Assembly: GCA_910577405.1 (NCBI GenBank)
Contig: CAJTMG010000011.1
Span: 1-64,000, forward strand
Length of the DNA: 64,000 nt
Reading direction: 5' to 3'
From: an uncultured Oscillibacter sp.
Lineage (GTDB): Bacteria > Bacillota > Clostridia > Oscillospirales > Oscillospiraceae
Below are positions 50,285 through 58,578 of this stretch, piece after piece. Position 1 is the stretch's first letter, and the number at the start of each line of letters is the position of its first letter. Position numbers and translations under genes: made by a program. The notes under the pieces are model-generated. The model did not search any database, had not been told where the DNA came from, and was given only the letters and a program-made list of their open reading frames with translations.

Positions 50285-50300
50285 AACGGGGGGTGTTGAG

Positions 50301-52133
50301 GTGACGAAAGACGAATTGAAAGAAAAGGCCAACGACCTGCCCCTTTTGCCGGGAGTGTACCTGATGATGGACAAAACCGGGAAGGTGATCTACGTCGGGA
50401 AGGCCAAGAAGCTGAAAAACCGGGTGAGCCAGTATTTTCAGGACAGCGCGTCCCATACGTCGAAAACCCGGCAGATGGTGGCGCAGATTGACCATTTTGA
50501 CACCATTTTCGTCTCCAGCGAGTTCGAAGCCCTGGTGTTGGAGAATTCCCTGATCAAACGCCATATGCCCCGATACAATATCCTGCTGAAAGACGACAAG
50601 GGCTATCCTTTCGTGCGGCTGTCCAAGGAGGAATACCCCCGGTTCAGCATGACGCACAAATGGGCAAACGACAACGCGAAATACTTCGGGCCCTTCGGCG
50701 GGCGGTACGAAACCCGGCAGGCCCTGGACGCGGTCTGCGCTGCCCTGCGGCTCCCTACGTGCAGCCGGCGCTTCCCCAGGGACATCGGCGCGGAACGGCC
50801 CTGTCTGAACTTCCACATGGGCCGCTGTGACGGGTTCTGCCGGAAGGAAATGAGCGCGGAGGAGTATAACCGGCGAATCCGTCAGGCGTGCCAGATGCTG
50901 GAGGGCAAGGCAAAGGACCTTCTTCGGGAGATGACCGCCGAGATGGAGGCTGAAGCAGAAGCCCTCCGGTTCGAACAGGCGGCGGCGCTCCGGGACCGAA
51001 TCAATGCCATCAGCGCCCTGAGCAAGAAGCAGACGGTCATTGCGGGTCTCTGCGCGGATACGGACATCTGGGGCCTGTACCGGGGCGCCGGGAAGTGCTG
51101 CTGCGCAATCCTGCATATGGAGGAGGGCAATCTGGCGGGCCGGGAGACACAGCTTTTCAGCGCCCCTATGGAGGAATCCCAGGAGGAAATGCTGTCCGCG
51201 CTGACGGCTCAATACTATCTGCCCCGGGCGGTCCTGCCTCACGAGATTCTGCTGCCCTTCGCGGCGGAGGGGGACTGCGAGAGCCTTTCGGAAGCCTTGA
51301 CACGACGGGCCGGGCATAAGGTCTGGGTACACGTGCCGCAGCGGGGAGAAAAGGCGGACCTCCGGGCCATGGCGCAGCGGAACGCGTTGGAGGAGGCGGA
51401 GCGGGCTACCACCAACGAGGAACGGACCGCGCATACTCTGGAGCTGCTGCAAAAAATGCTGGACCTTCCCGCGCCGCCGGGCCGTATGGAGTCCTTCGAT
51501 ATCTCCAACACCGGCGGGAGTGATATCGTGGCCTCTATGGTGGTCTACAGCGGTGTGAAGCCCCTGAAAAACGCCTACCGGAGATTCCGCATCAAGAGCC
51601 TGGGGGAGCATCCGGACGACTATGCCTCCATGCGGGAAGTCCTGACGCGGCGTTTGCAGAGGGCGGCTGACGGCGACGAGAAATTCCTGCCCCTGCCGGA
51701 CGTGTTCCTGATCGACGGCGGTCAGACCCATGCGCAGACCGCTCTTTCAGTGGTCATAGCGTTCGGCGCGCGGGTCCCCGTCTTCGGTATGGTCAAGGAC
51801 GACCGGCACCGTACCCGCGCCCTGGTGACCCCGGAGGGACGGGAAATCGGCATCGTGGGAAATCCTGCCGTCTTTGCCCTGATCGGACGCATCCAGGAGG
51901 AAACCCACCGCTTTGCCATCACGTACCATCACGAGAGCCACAGCAAAAACGCCCTCCGCTCCGCCCTGGACGCTATCCCCGGCATCGGTCCCAAACGCCG
52001 GGAGGCCCTCCGGAAACGCTTCGGGTCCCTGAAGGCCATCCGGGAAGCCTCCGAGAGCGACCTGGCCGCCGTTGTGCCTCCCGCCGCTGCCCATGCCGTA
52101 TGGTCCGCATTTCATAACGAGAACGGCGGCTGA
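50301..52133 (+). CDS. uvrC: UvrABC excinuclease subunit UvrC
   Basis: A 610-residue nuclease making both incisions in nucleotide excision repair. The N-terminal GIY-YIG domain (LPGVYLMMDKTGKVIYVGKA), the UVR motif for UvrB contact (ALRFEQAAALRDRINAI), the RNase H-like C-terminal nuclease (RMESFDISNTGGSDIVASMV, DVFLIDGGQTH) and the tandem HhH (IPGIGPKRREALRKRF) are all present. The start is GTG 50301, with GGGGGGTG upstream; no ATG lies before the conserved region. No uvrA or uvrB is nearby. Confidence 0.96.
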   Translation: MTKDELKEKANDLPLLPGVYLMMDKTGKVIYVGKAKKLKNRVSQYFQDSASHTSKTRQMVAQIDHFDTIFVSSEFEALVLENSLIKRHMPRYNILLKDDKGYPFVRLSKEEYPRFSMTHKWANDNAKYFGPFGGRYETRQALDAVCAALRLPTCSRRFPRDIGAERPCLNFHMGRCDGFCRKEMSAEEYNRRIRQACQMLEGKAKDLLREMTAEMEAEAEALRFEQAAALRDRINAISALSKKQTVIAGLCADTDIWGLYRGAGKCCCAILHMEEGNLAGRETQLFSAPMEESQEEMLSALTAQYYLPRAVLPHEILLPFAAEGDCESLSEALTRRAGHKVWVHVPQRGEKADLRAMAQRNALEEAERATTNEERTAHTLELLQKMLDLPAPPGRMESFDISNTGGSDIVASMVVYSGVKPLKNAYRRFRIKSLGEHPDDYASMREVLTRRLQRAADGDEKFLPLPDVFLIDGGQTHAQTALSVVIAFGARVPVFGMVKDDRHRTRALVTPEGREIGIVGNPAVFALIGRIQEETHRFAITYHHESHSKNALRSALDAIPGIGPKRREALRKRFGSLKAIREASESDLAAVVPPAAAHAVWSAFHNENGG

Positions 52134-52176
52134 CGGAAATTTCACTTGCTGTCTTCTGCAAAGGGAAAAATTTTTA

Positions 52177-52220
52177 AAAAGACCGTTTCAGAAACCGCTG
52201 CATTTTCCGGACGGTTTTTT
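52177..52220 (+). terminator. Terminator downstream of uvrC
   Basis: AAAGACCGT pairs with ACGGTTTTTT, with a 24-base loop and a T run, about 45 bases after the stop. Confidence 0.6.
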
Positions 52221-52320
52221 CCCTGATTTTCCGCGCGGGACGTGAAATGCGCACCTTTTGCAGACTTTTCCTCCGCCGGACGCCTTTTCTGGGAGATTTG
52301 TCCTGCGGATTGTTACAGAA

Positions 52321-52350
52321 TTGTCATACACAATCCGTCTCCAATATGCT
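52321..52350 (+). promoter_or_regulatory. Promoter of the nfeD-SPFH operon
   Basis: TTGTCA (52321-52326), 18 bases, TATGCT (52345-52350), about 50 bases before nfeD. Confidence 0.5.
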
Positions 52351-52400
52351 ATACTGAAAACAGAACAAAAGCCCTGCAAAGGGAAGAGAGGGTGAGTGGT

Positions 52401-52850
52401 ATGAATCTGATGATTTGGGCCTGGCTTGGCGCGGTGGTGATTTTCGGCGTGACCGAGCTTCTGACAGAGGGTATGGTGTCCATCTGGTTTGCGGCCGGCG
52501 CTCTGGCTGCTTTGGCTGTGGCGCTTCTGAATGCTCCCGTTGCCGTGCAGGTCATGACCTTTGCGCTGGTATCCGCCGCGGCCGTATTCCTCAGCCGTCC
52601 CTATGTGCGGCGCTTTATGGAAAGGCCCGGGATTCCTACCAACGCGGACCGGGTGATCGGCGGCGTGGCCCGGGTGACGGAGGCCGTGAATAACGAGAAG
52701 GCTTCCGGCGCAGTGTACGTAGACGGCAAGACCTGGACCGCCCGGAGTACTGACGGCTCTGTGATCCCCGCCGGAGAACAGGTGCTGGTCAGGAAAATCG
52801 AGGGCGTCAAACTGCTGGTGGACCAAGTGAGAACGGAGGCTTTGAAATGA
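52401..52850 (+). CDS. NfeD family membrane protein
   Basis: A 149-residue membrane protein of the short NfeD type, with two hydrophobic segments (6-25 and 28-75 region) followed by a soluble OB-fold domain (RVIGGVARVTEAVNNEKASG, VYVDGKTWTARSTDG and EGVKLLV). NfeD proteins work with SPFH/stomatin partners in membrane microdomains, and the SPFH gene follows here with a 4-base ATGA overlap. ATG 52401 has AGAGGG upstream; the longer upstream frame would overlap the promoter. Confidence 0.87.
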   Translation: MNLMIWAWLGAVVIFGVTELLTEGMVSIWFAAGALAALAVALLNAPVAVQVMTFALVSAAAVFLSRPYVRRFMERPGIPTNADRVIGGVARVTEAVNNEKASGAVYVDGKTWTARSTDGSVIPAGEQVLVRKIEGVKLLVDQVRTEALK

Positions 52851-53791
52851 TTCCTTTCTGGTGGATTCCTATCGCAATTCTGATTATCTGGCTGATCGTC
52901 CTGTTTATCCTGAACTTCCACATCGTGCAGCAGTCGCAGGCGTATGTGGTCACCCGTCTGGGAAGGTTCTACGCCGTCTGGAGTCAGGGGCCCCATGTCA
53001 AGATCCCGTTTATCATGCGGGTGGTGAAGAAAGTTTCTCTCAAAGAACAGGTGGCTGATTTCGCGCCCCAGCCCGTGATTACCAAGGATAACGTCACCAT
53101 GCAGATCGACACGGTGATTTACTTCCAGATCACGGACCCAAAGCTCTATACCTACGGCGTGGAGTATCCCATGAGCGCCATCGAAAACCTGACCGCTACC
53201 ACCCTGCGGAATATCATCGGCGAAATGGAGCTGGAACAGACCCTTACCAGCCGGGACATCATCAACTCCCGTATGCGCTCCATTCTCGACGAGGCCACGG
53301 ACCCTTGGGGCATCAAGGTCAACCGGGTGGAGCTGAAAAACATCATCCCGCCCAAGGAAATCCAGAACGCTATGGAAAAGCAGATGAAGGCCGAACGGGA
53401 ACGCCGGGAATCCGTTTTGCAGGCGAAGGGCCAGAAGGAAAGTCAGATTCTTGTTGCCGAGGGCGAGAAACAGGCGGCAATCCTCCGGGCGGACGCGGCA
53501 AAACAGGCGGCAATCCTACAGGCCGAGGGCGAAAAGGCTGCCCGTATCATGGCCGCCGAAGCTGAAGCAGAAGCCATCAACCGGGTGCAGACGGCCCTGG
53601 CGGAGTCCCTGAAGCTCCTGAACGCCGCCGCTCCCAACGATCAGGTGGTGAAGCTCAAGGCGTTGGAGGCCATGGCAAAAATCTCCGACGGCAAAGCAAC
53701 TAAGATTATCATCCCCAGCGAAATCCAGGGGCTTGCCGGACTCGCCGCTTCCGCTAAGACGCTGCTGGAAAAGGACCCTGACACAAAATAA
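52847..53791 (+). CDS. SPFH/stomatin-like protein (paraslipin type)
   Basis: A 314-residue membrane-associated scaffold protein. An N-terminal membrane segment (WIPIAILIIWLIVLFIL) is followed by an SPFH/PHB domain (QAYVVTRLGRFYAVWSQGPH, VTMQIDTVIYFQITDPKLYT) and a long coiled coil with repeated EGEKQAAILxA units (about 215-255), then a C-terminal oligomerisation tail. It forms an operon with the NfeD gene, the standard partnership. It resembles E. coli QmcA more than HflK. Confidence 0.92.
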   Translation: MIPFWWIPIAILIIWLIVLFILNFHIVQQSQAYVVTRLGRFYAVWSQGPHVKIPFIMRVVKKVSLKEQVADFAPQPVITKDNVTMQIDTVIYFQITDPKLYTYGVEYPMSAIENLTATTLRNIIGEMELEQTLTSRDIINSRMRSILDEATDPWGIKVNRVELKNIIPPKEIQNAMEKQMKAERERRESVLQAKGQKESQILVAEGEKQAAILRADAAKQAAILQAEGEKAARIMAAEAEAEAINRVQTALAESLKLLNAAAPNDQVVKLKALEAMAKISDGKATKIIIPSEIQGLAGLAASAKTLLEKDPDTK

Positions 53792-53798
53792 ACATCAA

Positions 53799-53838
53799 AG
53801 AACCGGCGTACCTTCTGACGGGCGCGCCGGTTCTTTTT
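53799..53838 (+). terminator. Terminator of the nfeD-SPFH operon
   Basis: AAGAACCGGCG (53799-53809) pairs with CGCCGGTTCTT, followed by TTTTGC. Confidence 0.85.
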
Positions 53839-53857
53839 GCTTGTCTGGACGTTTCCC

Positions 53858-53939
53858 GCAATGCTTCCCGGATTTTTGCGGCGGTCAGGTTGGCGTTTGC
53901 GGCATTTCCCGGGATTCCGCGGCGGTCAGGTGGGGTTTT
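53858..53939. repeat. Two tandem 41-base imperfect repeats
   Basis: Units 53858-53898 and 53899-53939 share the block GCGGCGGTCAGGT and TTCCCGG; about 29 of 41 positions agree. The second unit covers the last codons of the minus-strand redox-protein gene. Confidence 0.65.
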
Positions 53940-54375
53940 GCAGCATATCCTCCACAATTTCCACGGCGGTAACAATCATAATATCGCAGTGGGACGTGAT
54001 ATGCAGACGGCTTGCGGCAGAGGCAGCCTCCGAAATGCCGGGCCGGGCACGAAGAAGCTCCCCGCAGCGGCTCAGTCCTCCGAACACCTCTGTAAAGCGC
54101 TGCCGGAATTCCTTAGCCTTGGCGTAAACGGCCTTCTTTCCCTCTGTATCCCCGCCGTCTTGATGGGGATTGGCAAGGCTCAGCACCAGCACGCCCCCGC
54201 TGACGGCTCCGCAAAGCTCCTCGTGACTTCCGCCGATCCCGCCGCCGAAACCGCCCATGGCCGACATCAGCGCCTCCGGTTCCCAGCCTGCCAGATCCGC
54301 GCACGCCGCCGCTACCGACTGCGCGCAGTTGTATCCCGCCTTGTGGTACGCATACGCATTTGCACAGCGATCCAT
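53926..54375 (-). CDS. C_GCAxxG_C_C family redox-active protein
   Basis: A 149-residue soluble protein. The family pattern is visible: YHKAGYNCAQSVAAACADL, then AMGGFGGGIGGSHEELCGAV, with a further Cys in LSRCGELL and HCDIM near the C-terminus. Such proteins are small cysteine-rich proteins in anaerobes, possibly with redox roles. The start ATG 54373-54375 has AAGGAG upstream and a promoter lies just beyond; the longer frame has no ribosome site. Its C-terminus overlaps a tandem repeat. Confidence 0.82.
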   Translation of the reverse strand: MDRCANAYAYHKAGYNCAQSVAAACADLAGWEPEALMSAMGGFGGGIGGSHEELCGAVSGGVLVLSLANPHQDGGDTEGKKAVYAKAKEFRQRFTEVFGGLSRCGELLRARPGISEAASAASRLHITSHCDIMIVTAVEIVEDMLQNPT

Positions 54376-54419
54376 TCTATACAGCTCCTTTCCTTTTGCC
54401 TGCTCTTTGAAGTACCTGT

Positions 54420-54448
54420 ATCTTAACATCCTGATGGAAAATGCGCAA
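54420..54448 (-). promoter_or_regulatory. Promoter of the C_GCAxxG_C_C gene
   Basis: On the minus strand TTGCGC (54443-54448), 17 bases, TAAGAT (54420-54425). Confidence 0.5.
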
Positions 54449-54505
54449 GCGGTTTGAAGAATTTCCCCGCCATCCACCGTATTATCAGGTGAAAGGAGGG
54501 CTGTT

Positions 54506-55246
54506 ATGACTTCGTTCGCCCTGAAAATGACCGCCGTGACCCTTATGCTCCTGGACCATATCGGACTGTATTTCCCTGCCGCGCCCGTCTGGTTCCGCTG
54601 GCTGGGCCGGGGCGCTTACCCGCTGTTCCTGTTCTGTATGGTCTGGAGTTATCAGCATACCCGCAGCCGTCAAAAATTCCTGCTCCGGCTGTACCTGATG
54701 AGCATCTTTATGACCTGCTTCGGCCTGTTCCTGGACGCCCGCTTTCCTTCTGAATGGGGTTACGGGAATCATAATATTTTCGTTCCCATGCTTCTGACCG
54801 GCGTGATTGTCAGCATCATTGAGCGGTTTCAGAAGGACTCCCGTCAGGGCCTGAAGCTGCTGGGACTGCTGGCTCTGGTGCAGCTTCTGGGCCGGATGCT
54901 GCCGGTACTCCTGCCCTTTGCCCGGAACCTCAGCGGCGACGTTCTGACGGGCTTTGTCCCCAGCCTGGCCGTGAATGAGTTCGGTTTCCCGTTCATCGCT
55001 CTGGGAACCGCTATGTATTTCCTGAAAGAAAACCAGAAACAATTCTGCGCCGTGTATCTGCTCTTTTGTCTCTGGCAGTTCAGCGCCGCCGGTACGGAAG
55101 GGCCTCAGTGGATGATGGTCCTGGCCCTGCCCCTGATGCTCCGGTTCAATGGTCAGCGCGGTCATGGCTGGAAGTGGTTCTTTTACGCCTTCTATCCCGC
55201 TCATACCGCACTGCTCTTTTTGCTTTCTGTTCAGACGTTTCCTTAA
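54506..55246 (+). CDS. TraX family membrane protein
   Basis: A 246-residue polytopic membrane protein with about seven hydrophobic segments. The N-terminus LKMTAVTLMLLDHIGLYF and WLGRGAYPLFLFCMVWSY, plus the C-terminal WKWFFYAFYPAHTALLF, match the TraX family. The prototype acetylates F-pilin, but chromosomal members in Firmicutes have unknown roles and no conjugation genes are nearby. AAAGGAGG lies upstream of the ATG. Confidence 0.88.
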   Translation: MTSFALKMTAVTLMLLDHIGLYFPAAPVWFRWLGRGAYPLFLFCMVWSYQHTRSRQKFLLRLYLMSIFMTCFGLFLDARFPSEWGYGNHNIFVPMLLTGVIVSIIERFQKDSRQGLKLLGLLALVQLLGRMLPVLLPFARNLSGDVLTGFVPSLAVNEFGFPFIALGTAMYFLKENQKQFCAVYLLFCLWQFSAAGTEGPQWMMVLALPLMLRFNGQRGHGWKWFFYAFYPAHTALLFLLSVQTFP

Positions 55247-55368
55247 AACCGCGAGCGTTCTTCCAATAAATCCCTGATTCCTGATTCCATACAAACAACC
55301 TGCCTGCAAACATCCGCTTCCTCATTCCGCATAAATGCTATGTCTGCAAACTCCTAAGTCCAGAAAAT

Positions 55369-56706
55369 CTAATTTCCTCTGTGTTTTCGGGCGGCGGAGG
55401 ACCCAAGGCCCAACTCAATGCGGTACTTCGCCACGGTGCGCCGCGCTACATGAACGCCCTCCGATTCCAGGAGCTGCACAAGCCGGGCGTCGCTGAAGGG
55501 CCGTGCGGGGTCCTCGTCCCGTATCAAGGTCAGAATGCGCTGCTTCACCGCCTGCCGGGAGGTGCCGCTGACGGGCAGACTGCAAAAGTACCGCAGCGGA
55601 TAGGTCCCCTGACGGCATTGGAGGTACTTTCCCCGAACCGCCCTCGATACGGTGGAGGGATGCAGTTCCAGATTTCCAGCCAGCGCAGAGAGCGTCATAG
55701 GAGCCAGCGCGGAGGTCTCGCCGGTGAAAAAGGGCCGCTGGACTTCCAATATCGCCTCCGCGCACCGCCGTAATGTTCCGCCACGGCGCTCCAGGCTGTC
55801 CAGAAGCCATTTTGCCTGCTGTAATTTCTGTTTCAGATAGCTTCTTGTGCCCTCTTCGTCGGATTCCTTTAACAATCGTACATAATAATCATTCACAGAA
55901 ACCCGAGGCAGATAGTAGTCGTTCAGGATTACCTGCAATTTCCCTTCCAGCTCCGCTACAAAGATATCCGGCCGCACATATACTGTAACTTCCTCCGGCT
56001 GGAACGCTCTGCCGGGATGTGGGTCCAAAGCCGCAATCTCCACCGCCGCCGCCTGCACGTCCTCCAACCCAAGACCACTCTTCTGCGCAATGGCCCCGTA
56101 GTGCTTCCGGCCCAGCTCCGTCAGGTAGTTCGCCGCAATCTCCCGCGCCGCCGGACTGCCCTTCTTCCGCGTCAGCTGCAGCAAAAGGCATTCCGAAAGA
56201 CTCCGCGCCCCTACCCCCGCCGGGTCCAGTCCTTGGATAACCGTCAGCGCTTTGCCTATCAGCTTTTCCGGAATTTTCAGCTCCAGCAGGCTGTCTATGT
56301 CCTCCTGCACCAGATAGCCGTCCTCGTCTACCAGCTCCGCCAGATATTTCGTCAGGGCCAGCAGCGGCTTTGGAAGACCCTTCCGGGCAAGCTGGTCACG
56401 CAGAAATGCCGCCAGTCCCTCCAGCTCCCGGTCCGCACGGCCTGGCTCGCTGATCGTTCCGTCCTCGTGGGAAAACGTCGCCCGCTGCCCTAACCCGCCG
56501 TCTATCCAGCTCGCTTGACGGCGCAGCGCTTCATATGCCTGTTCCGGCGCGTCCGATTGGTCCAGCAGCGGGTTTTCCTCCGTCATCCGACCAATGTACT
56601 CCAGCAGCTCCTGGGAGGTCATTTGCAGCACTTCCATCGACTGCATCAGCTGCGGCGTCAGTTTCAGCTCCTGCCGCAGTTCGGTTTTCAACTGTACCAG
56701 ACTCAT
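55369..56706 (-). CDS. rpoN: RNA polymerase sigma-54 factor RpoN
   Basis: A 445-residue sigma factor recognising -24/-12 promoters. The Gln/Leu-rich N-terminal activator-interaction region (LKTELRQELKLTPQLMQSME, LLEYIGRMTEENPLLD) is followed by the core-binding region, a helix-turn-helix (LELHPSTVSRAVRGKYLQ) and the RpoN box RRTVAKYR near the C-terminus. It lies close to a sigma-54 activator on the same strand, with a repeat-rich gap between. Which genes it controls is not visible here. Confidence 0.95.
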   Translation of the reverse strand: MSLVQLKTELRQELKLTPQLMQSMEVLQMTSQELLEYIGRMTEENPLLDQSDAPEQAYEALRRQASWIDGGLGQRATFSHEDGTISEPGRADRELEGLAAFLRDQLARKGLPKPLLALTKYLAELVDEDGYLVQEDIDSLLELKIPEKLIGKALTVIQGLDPAGVGARSLSECLLLQLTRKKGSPAAREIAANYLTELGRKHYGAIAQKSGLGLEDVQAAAVEIAALDPHPGRAFQPEEVTVYVRPDIFVAELEGKLQVILNDYYLPRVSVNDYYVRLLKESDEEGTRSYLKQKLQQAKWLLDSLERRGGTLRRCAEAILEVQRPFFTGETSALAPMTLSALAGNLELHPSTVSRAVRGKYLQCRQGTYPLRYFCSLPVSGTSRQAVKQRILTLIRDEDPARPFSDARLVQLLESEGVHVARRTVAKYRIELGLGSSAARKHRGN

Positions 56707-56812
56707 GGCAGTTTCCTTTCTTCCAGCGCCTTTTTCAGATGGCCTATGCAGATTTACAGGCCAATTCCCTCTGATTCAGACCAAAATCGCCTTGACCGCA
56801 ACAGAAAGCGCT

Positions 56813-57060
56813 GACAGACGCACACGCTCCCAATAAACAGGGATACGGGCGTTTCTGTCAGCTTCTCTCTCTATCATACAAAATCTTTCTTTATTGCGGC
56901 AGGAAGCACGGACAGACACGCTCCCGAACACCAAAGGCGCGGGCGTTTCTGTCTGCTTTTCCTTTTCATGGACAAAAATCTTTCTTCACTGCGGCGGGAA
57001 GCACGGACAGACACGCTCCCGAACACCAAAGGCGCGGGCGTTTCTGCCGTCTTTCCTTTC
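56813..57060. repeat. Three tandem repeats of about 95-98 bases between rpoN and its activator
   Basis: Unit 1 is 56813-56910, unit 2 is 56911-57005, and unit 3 (partial) starts at 57006. Each begins GACAGAC followed by CACGCTCCC, contains GGGCGTTTCTG and, in complete units, an AAAATCTTTCTT and GCGGGAAGCAC segment. Units 2 and 3 share about 45 nearly identical bases. Each unit can form a GACAGA/TCTGTC hairpin. No credible gene lies in 56707-57069. Confidence 0.8.
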
Positions 57061-57069
57061 CGCAGGGCC

Positions 57070-58479
57070 TTACTTTGTATACTTGGCGATCTTGCGGGCG
57101 GCGGTGGCCTGGGAAATGCCAAGCTCCTTTGCAACTGCCACGGTGGTTCCACAGCGCCGGTACGCGTCCCGGATGATCTGGCCCTCGTAGGCGTCCATGC
57201 GTTCTGCCAGCGTGCCGCCCTGATTCGGAATCGCTCTCTCCCCAATGTACTCCACCGGTAAATGCACCAGGTCCGCCACGGGGTCCTGCACCGTAATCAC
57301 CAGACGTTCCATAAAATTCTCAAGCTGGCGGACGTTGCCGGGCCATTCGTACTGTTCCAGAAACGCCTGCAAACGGGGGCTCAGCGTCAGTTCCTTGCTG
57401 TACTCCTTGGAGAACCGGGCAAGAAACTGATGGGCCATAGGCAGGATGTCCTCCCGGCGCTGGCGCAGAGGGGGGATGTGTATCCGTATCACGTTCAGGC
57501 GGTAGAAGAGGTCTGAACGGAAGAGGCCCTTCTGCACGGCTTCCTCAAGATTCCGGTTCGTAGCCACCAGAAGACGGAAGTCCAGCTCTATCCGTTTGGT
57601 GCCGGACAGCCGTTCAATGGTCTTCTCCTGTATCAGCTGGAGCAGCTTGGACTGAATATGAGCCGGCAGTTCTCCGATTTCGTCCAGGAACAGCGTGCCT
57701 TTGTTGGCCAACTCGATTTTGCCGATCTTCCCCGCGGAGGACGCTCCTGTGAACGCGCCCTTCTCGTAGCCAAACAGCTCGGATTCTATCAGATTTTCAT
57801 GCAGCACGGCGCAGTTTACCTCAATAAACGGACCGTCCGCCCGGTTGCTCATGGCGTGGATGGCCTTGGCGACCGCGCTCTTGCCTACTCCCGTCTCGCC
57901 GGTTATCAGAATATTCGCCTTGGTGTTGGCCGTGTTCTGCATCAGGGTATAGAGCCGCTGCATGGACGCGCTCTGAACTACCAGACTGGTTGAAGTGGCC
58001 CTGGCCCTCAGCTCCGCAATCTCCTCGGAGTAGTGCTGCAAGGAGTCCTGAAGATGACGGTAATTGCGCTGTATTACATTGATCTGCTCCATGGATACCG
58101 TGTTGAAGCAGACTGCGAATTTCAGCTCCCCAACGCTGTCAAACAAGGGGATTCCTACCGTCATGACGTTTTTGTGAATATGATTGATGGTCTGGGTCGC
58201 CGTGATCTTTTTCTTTTGACGGATCACCTCCGCCGTTATGCAGGGGGAAAAGGTCCCGTCCGCCTCCAGCTCAAAGGCCGAACGCCCGACGATTGACCCG
58301 TGGGCAAACCCAAAATTCCGTTCGTAACTCTCGCTCACCCGGATGATTGTCCCTTTCGCGTCGGAAAGCATCATATCGTCCGCAAGCACCAGATTGTTCT
58401 CCGGATTCACGATCTCAAACAGGCCCTGCAAGTTGATTCCATCCTCGAACAGCTCCGCAAAATTCATCTCTCCACTCAA
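57070..58479 (-). CDS. Sigma-54-dependent transcriptional activator (PAS-AAA-Fis)
   Basis: A 469-residue enhancer-binding protein. An N-terminal PAS-like sensory domain (about 25-135, LADDMMLSDAKGTIIRVSES) is followed by the AAA+ domain with Walker A GETGVGKS, the sigma-54 contact loop GAFTGA, Walker B GTLFLDEIGELP and a Fis-type C-terminal helix-turn-helix (CGTTVAVAKELGISQATAAR). The start TTG 58479 has GGAGG 7 bases upstream; the ATG at 58467 is an alternative with a poorly spaced site. Its signal is unknown. Confidence 0.92.
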   Translation of the reverse strand: MSGEMNFAELFEDGINLQGLFEIVNPENNLVLADDMMLSDAKGTIIRVSESYERNFGFAHGSIVGRSAFELEADGTFSPCITAEVIRQKKKITATQTINHIHKNVMTVGIPLFDSVGELKFAVCFNTVSMEQINVIQRNYRHLQDSLQHYSEEIAELRARATSTSLVVQSASMQRLYTLMQNTANTKANILITGETGVGKSAVAKAIHAMSNRADGPFIEVNCAVLHENLIESELFGYEKGAFTGASSAGKIGKIELANKGTLFLDEIGELPAHIQSKLLQLIQEKTIERLSGTKRIELDFRLLVATNRNLEEAVQKGLFRSDLFYRLNVIRIHIPPLRQRREDILPMAHQFLARFSKEYSKELTLSPRLQAFLEQYEWPGNVRQLENFMERLVITVQDPVADLVHLPVEYIGERAIPNQGGTLAERMDAYEGQIIRDAYRRCGTTVAVAKELGISQATAARKIAKYTK

Positions 58480-58578
58480 TCCCTCACCTCCGGAAGGCCG
58501 CCGTCACAGCACAAGAAAGGAACCGGAAACCCCTTCTCCACCGCTTATTCCTTTTCTCCTGTCTCTTCTCCGAAGCAA

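Noticed and set aside
56894..57261. Short frames across the 95-base repeats
   Set aside because: They only translate the tandem repeat, with no ribosome site.
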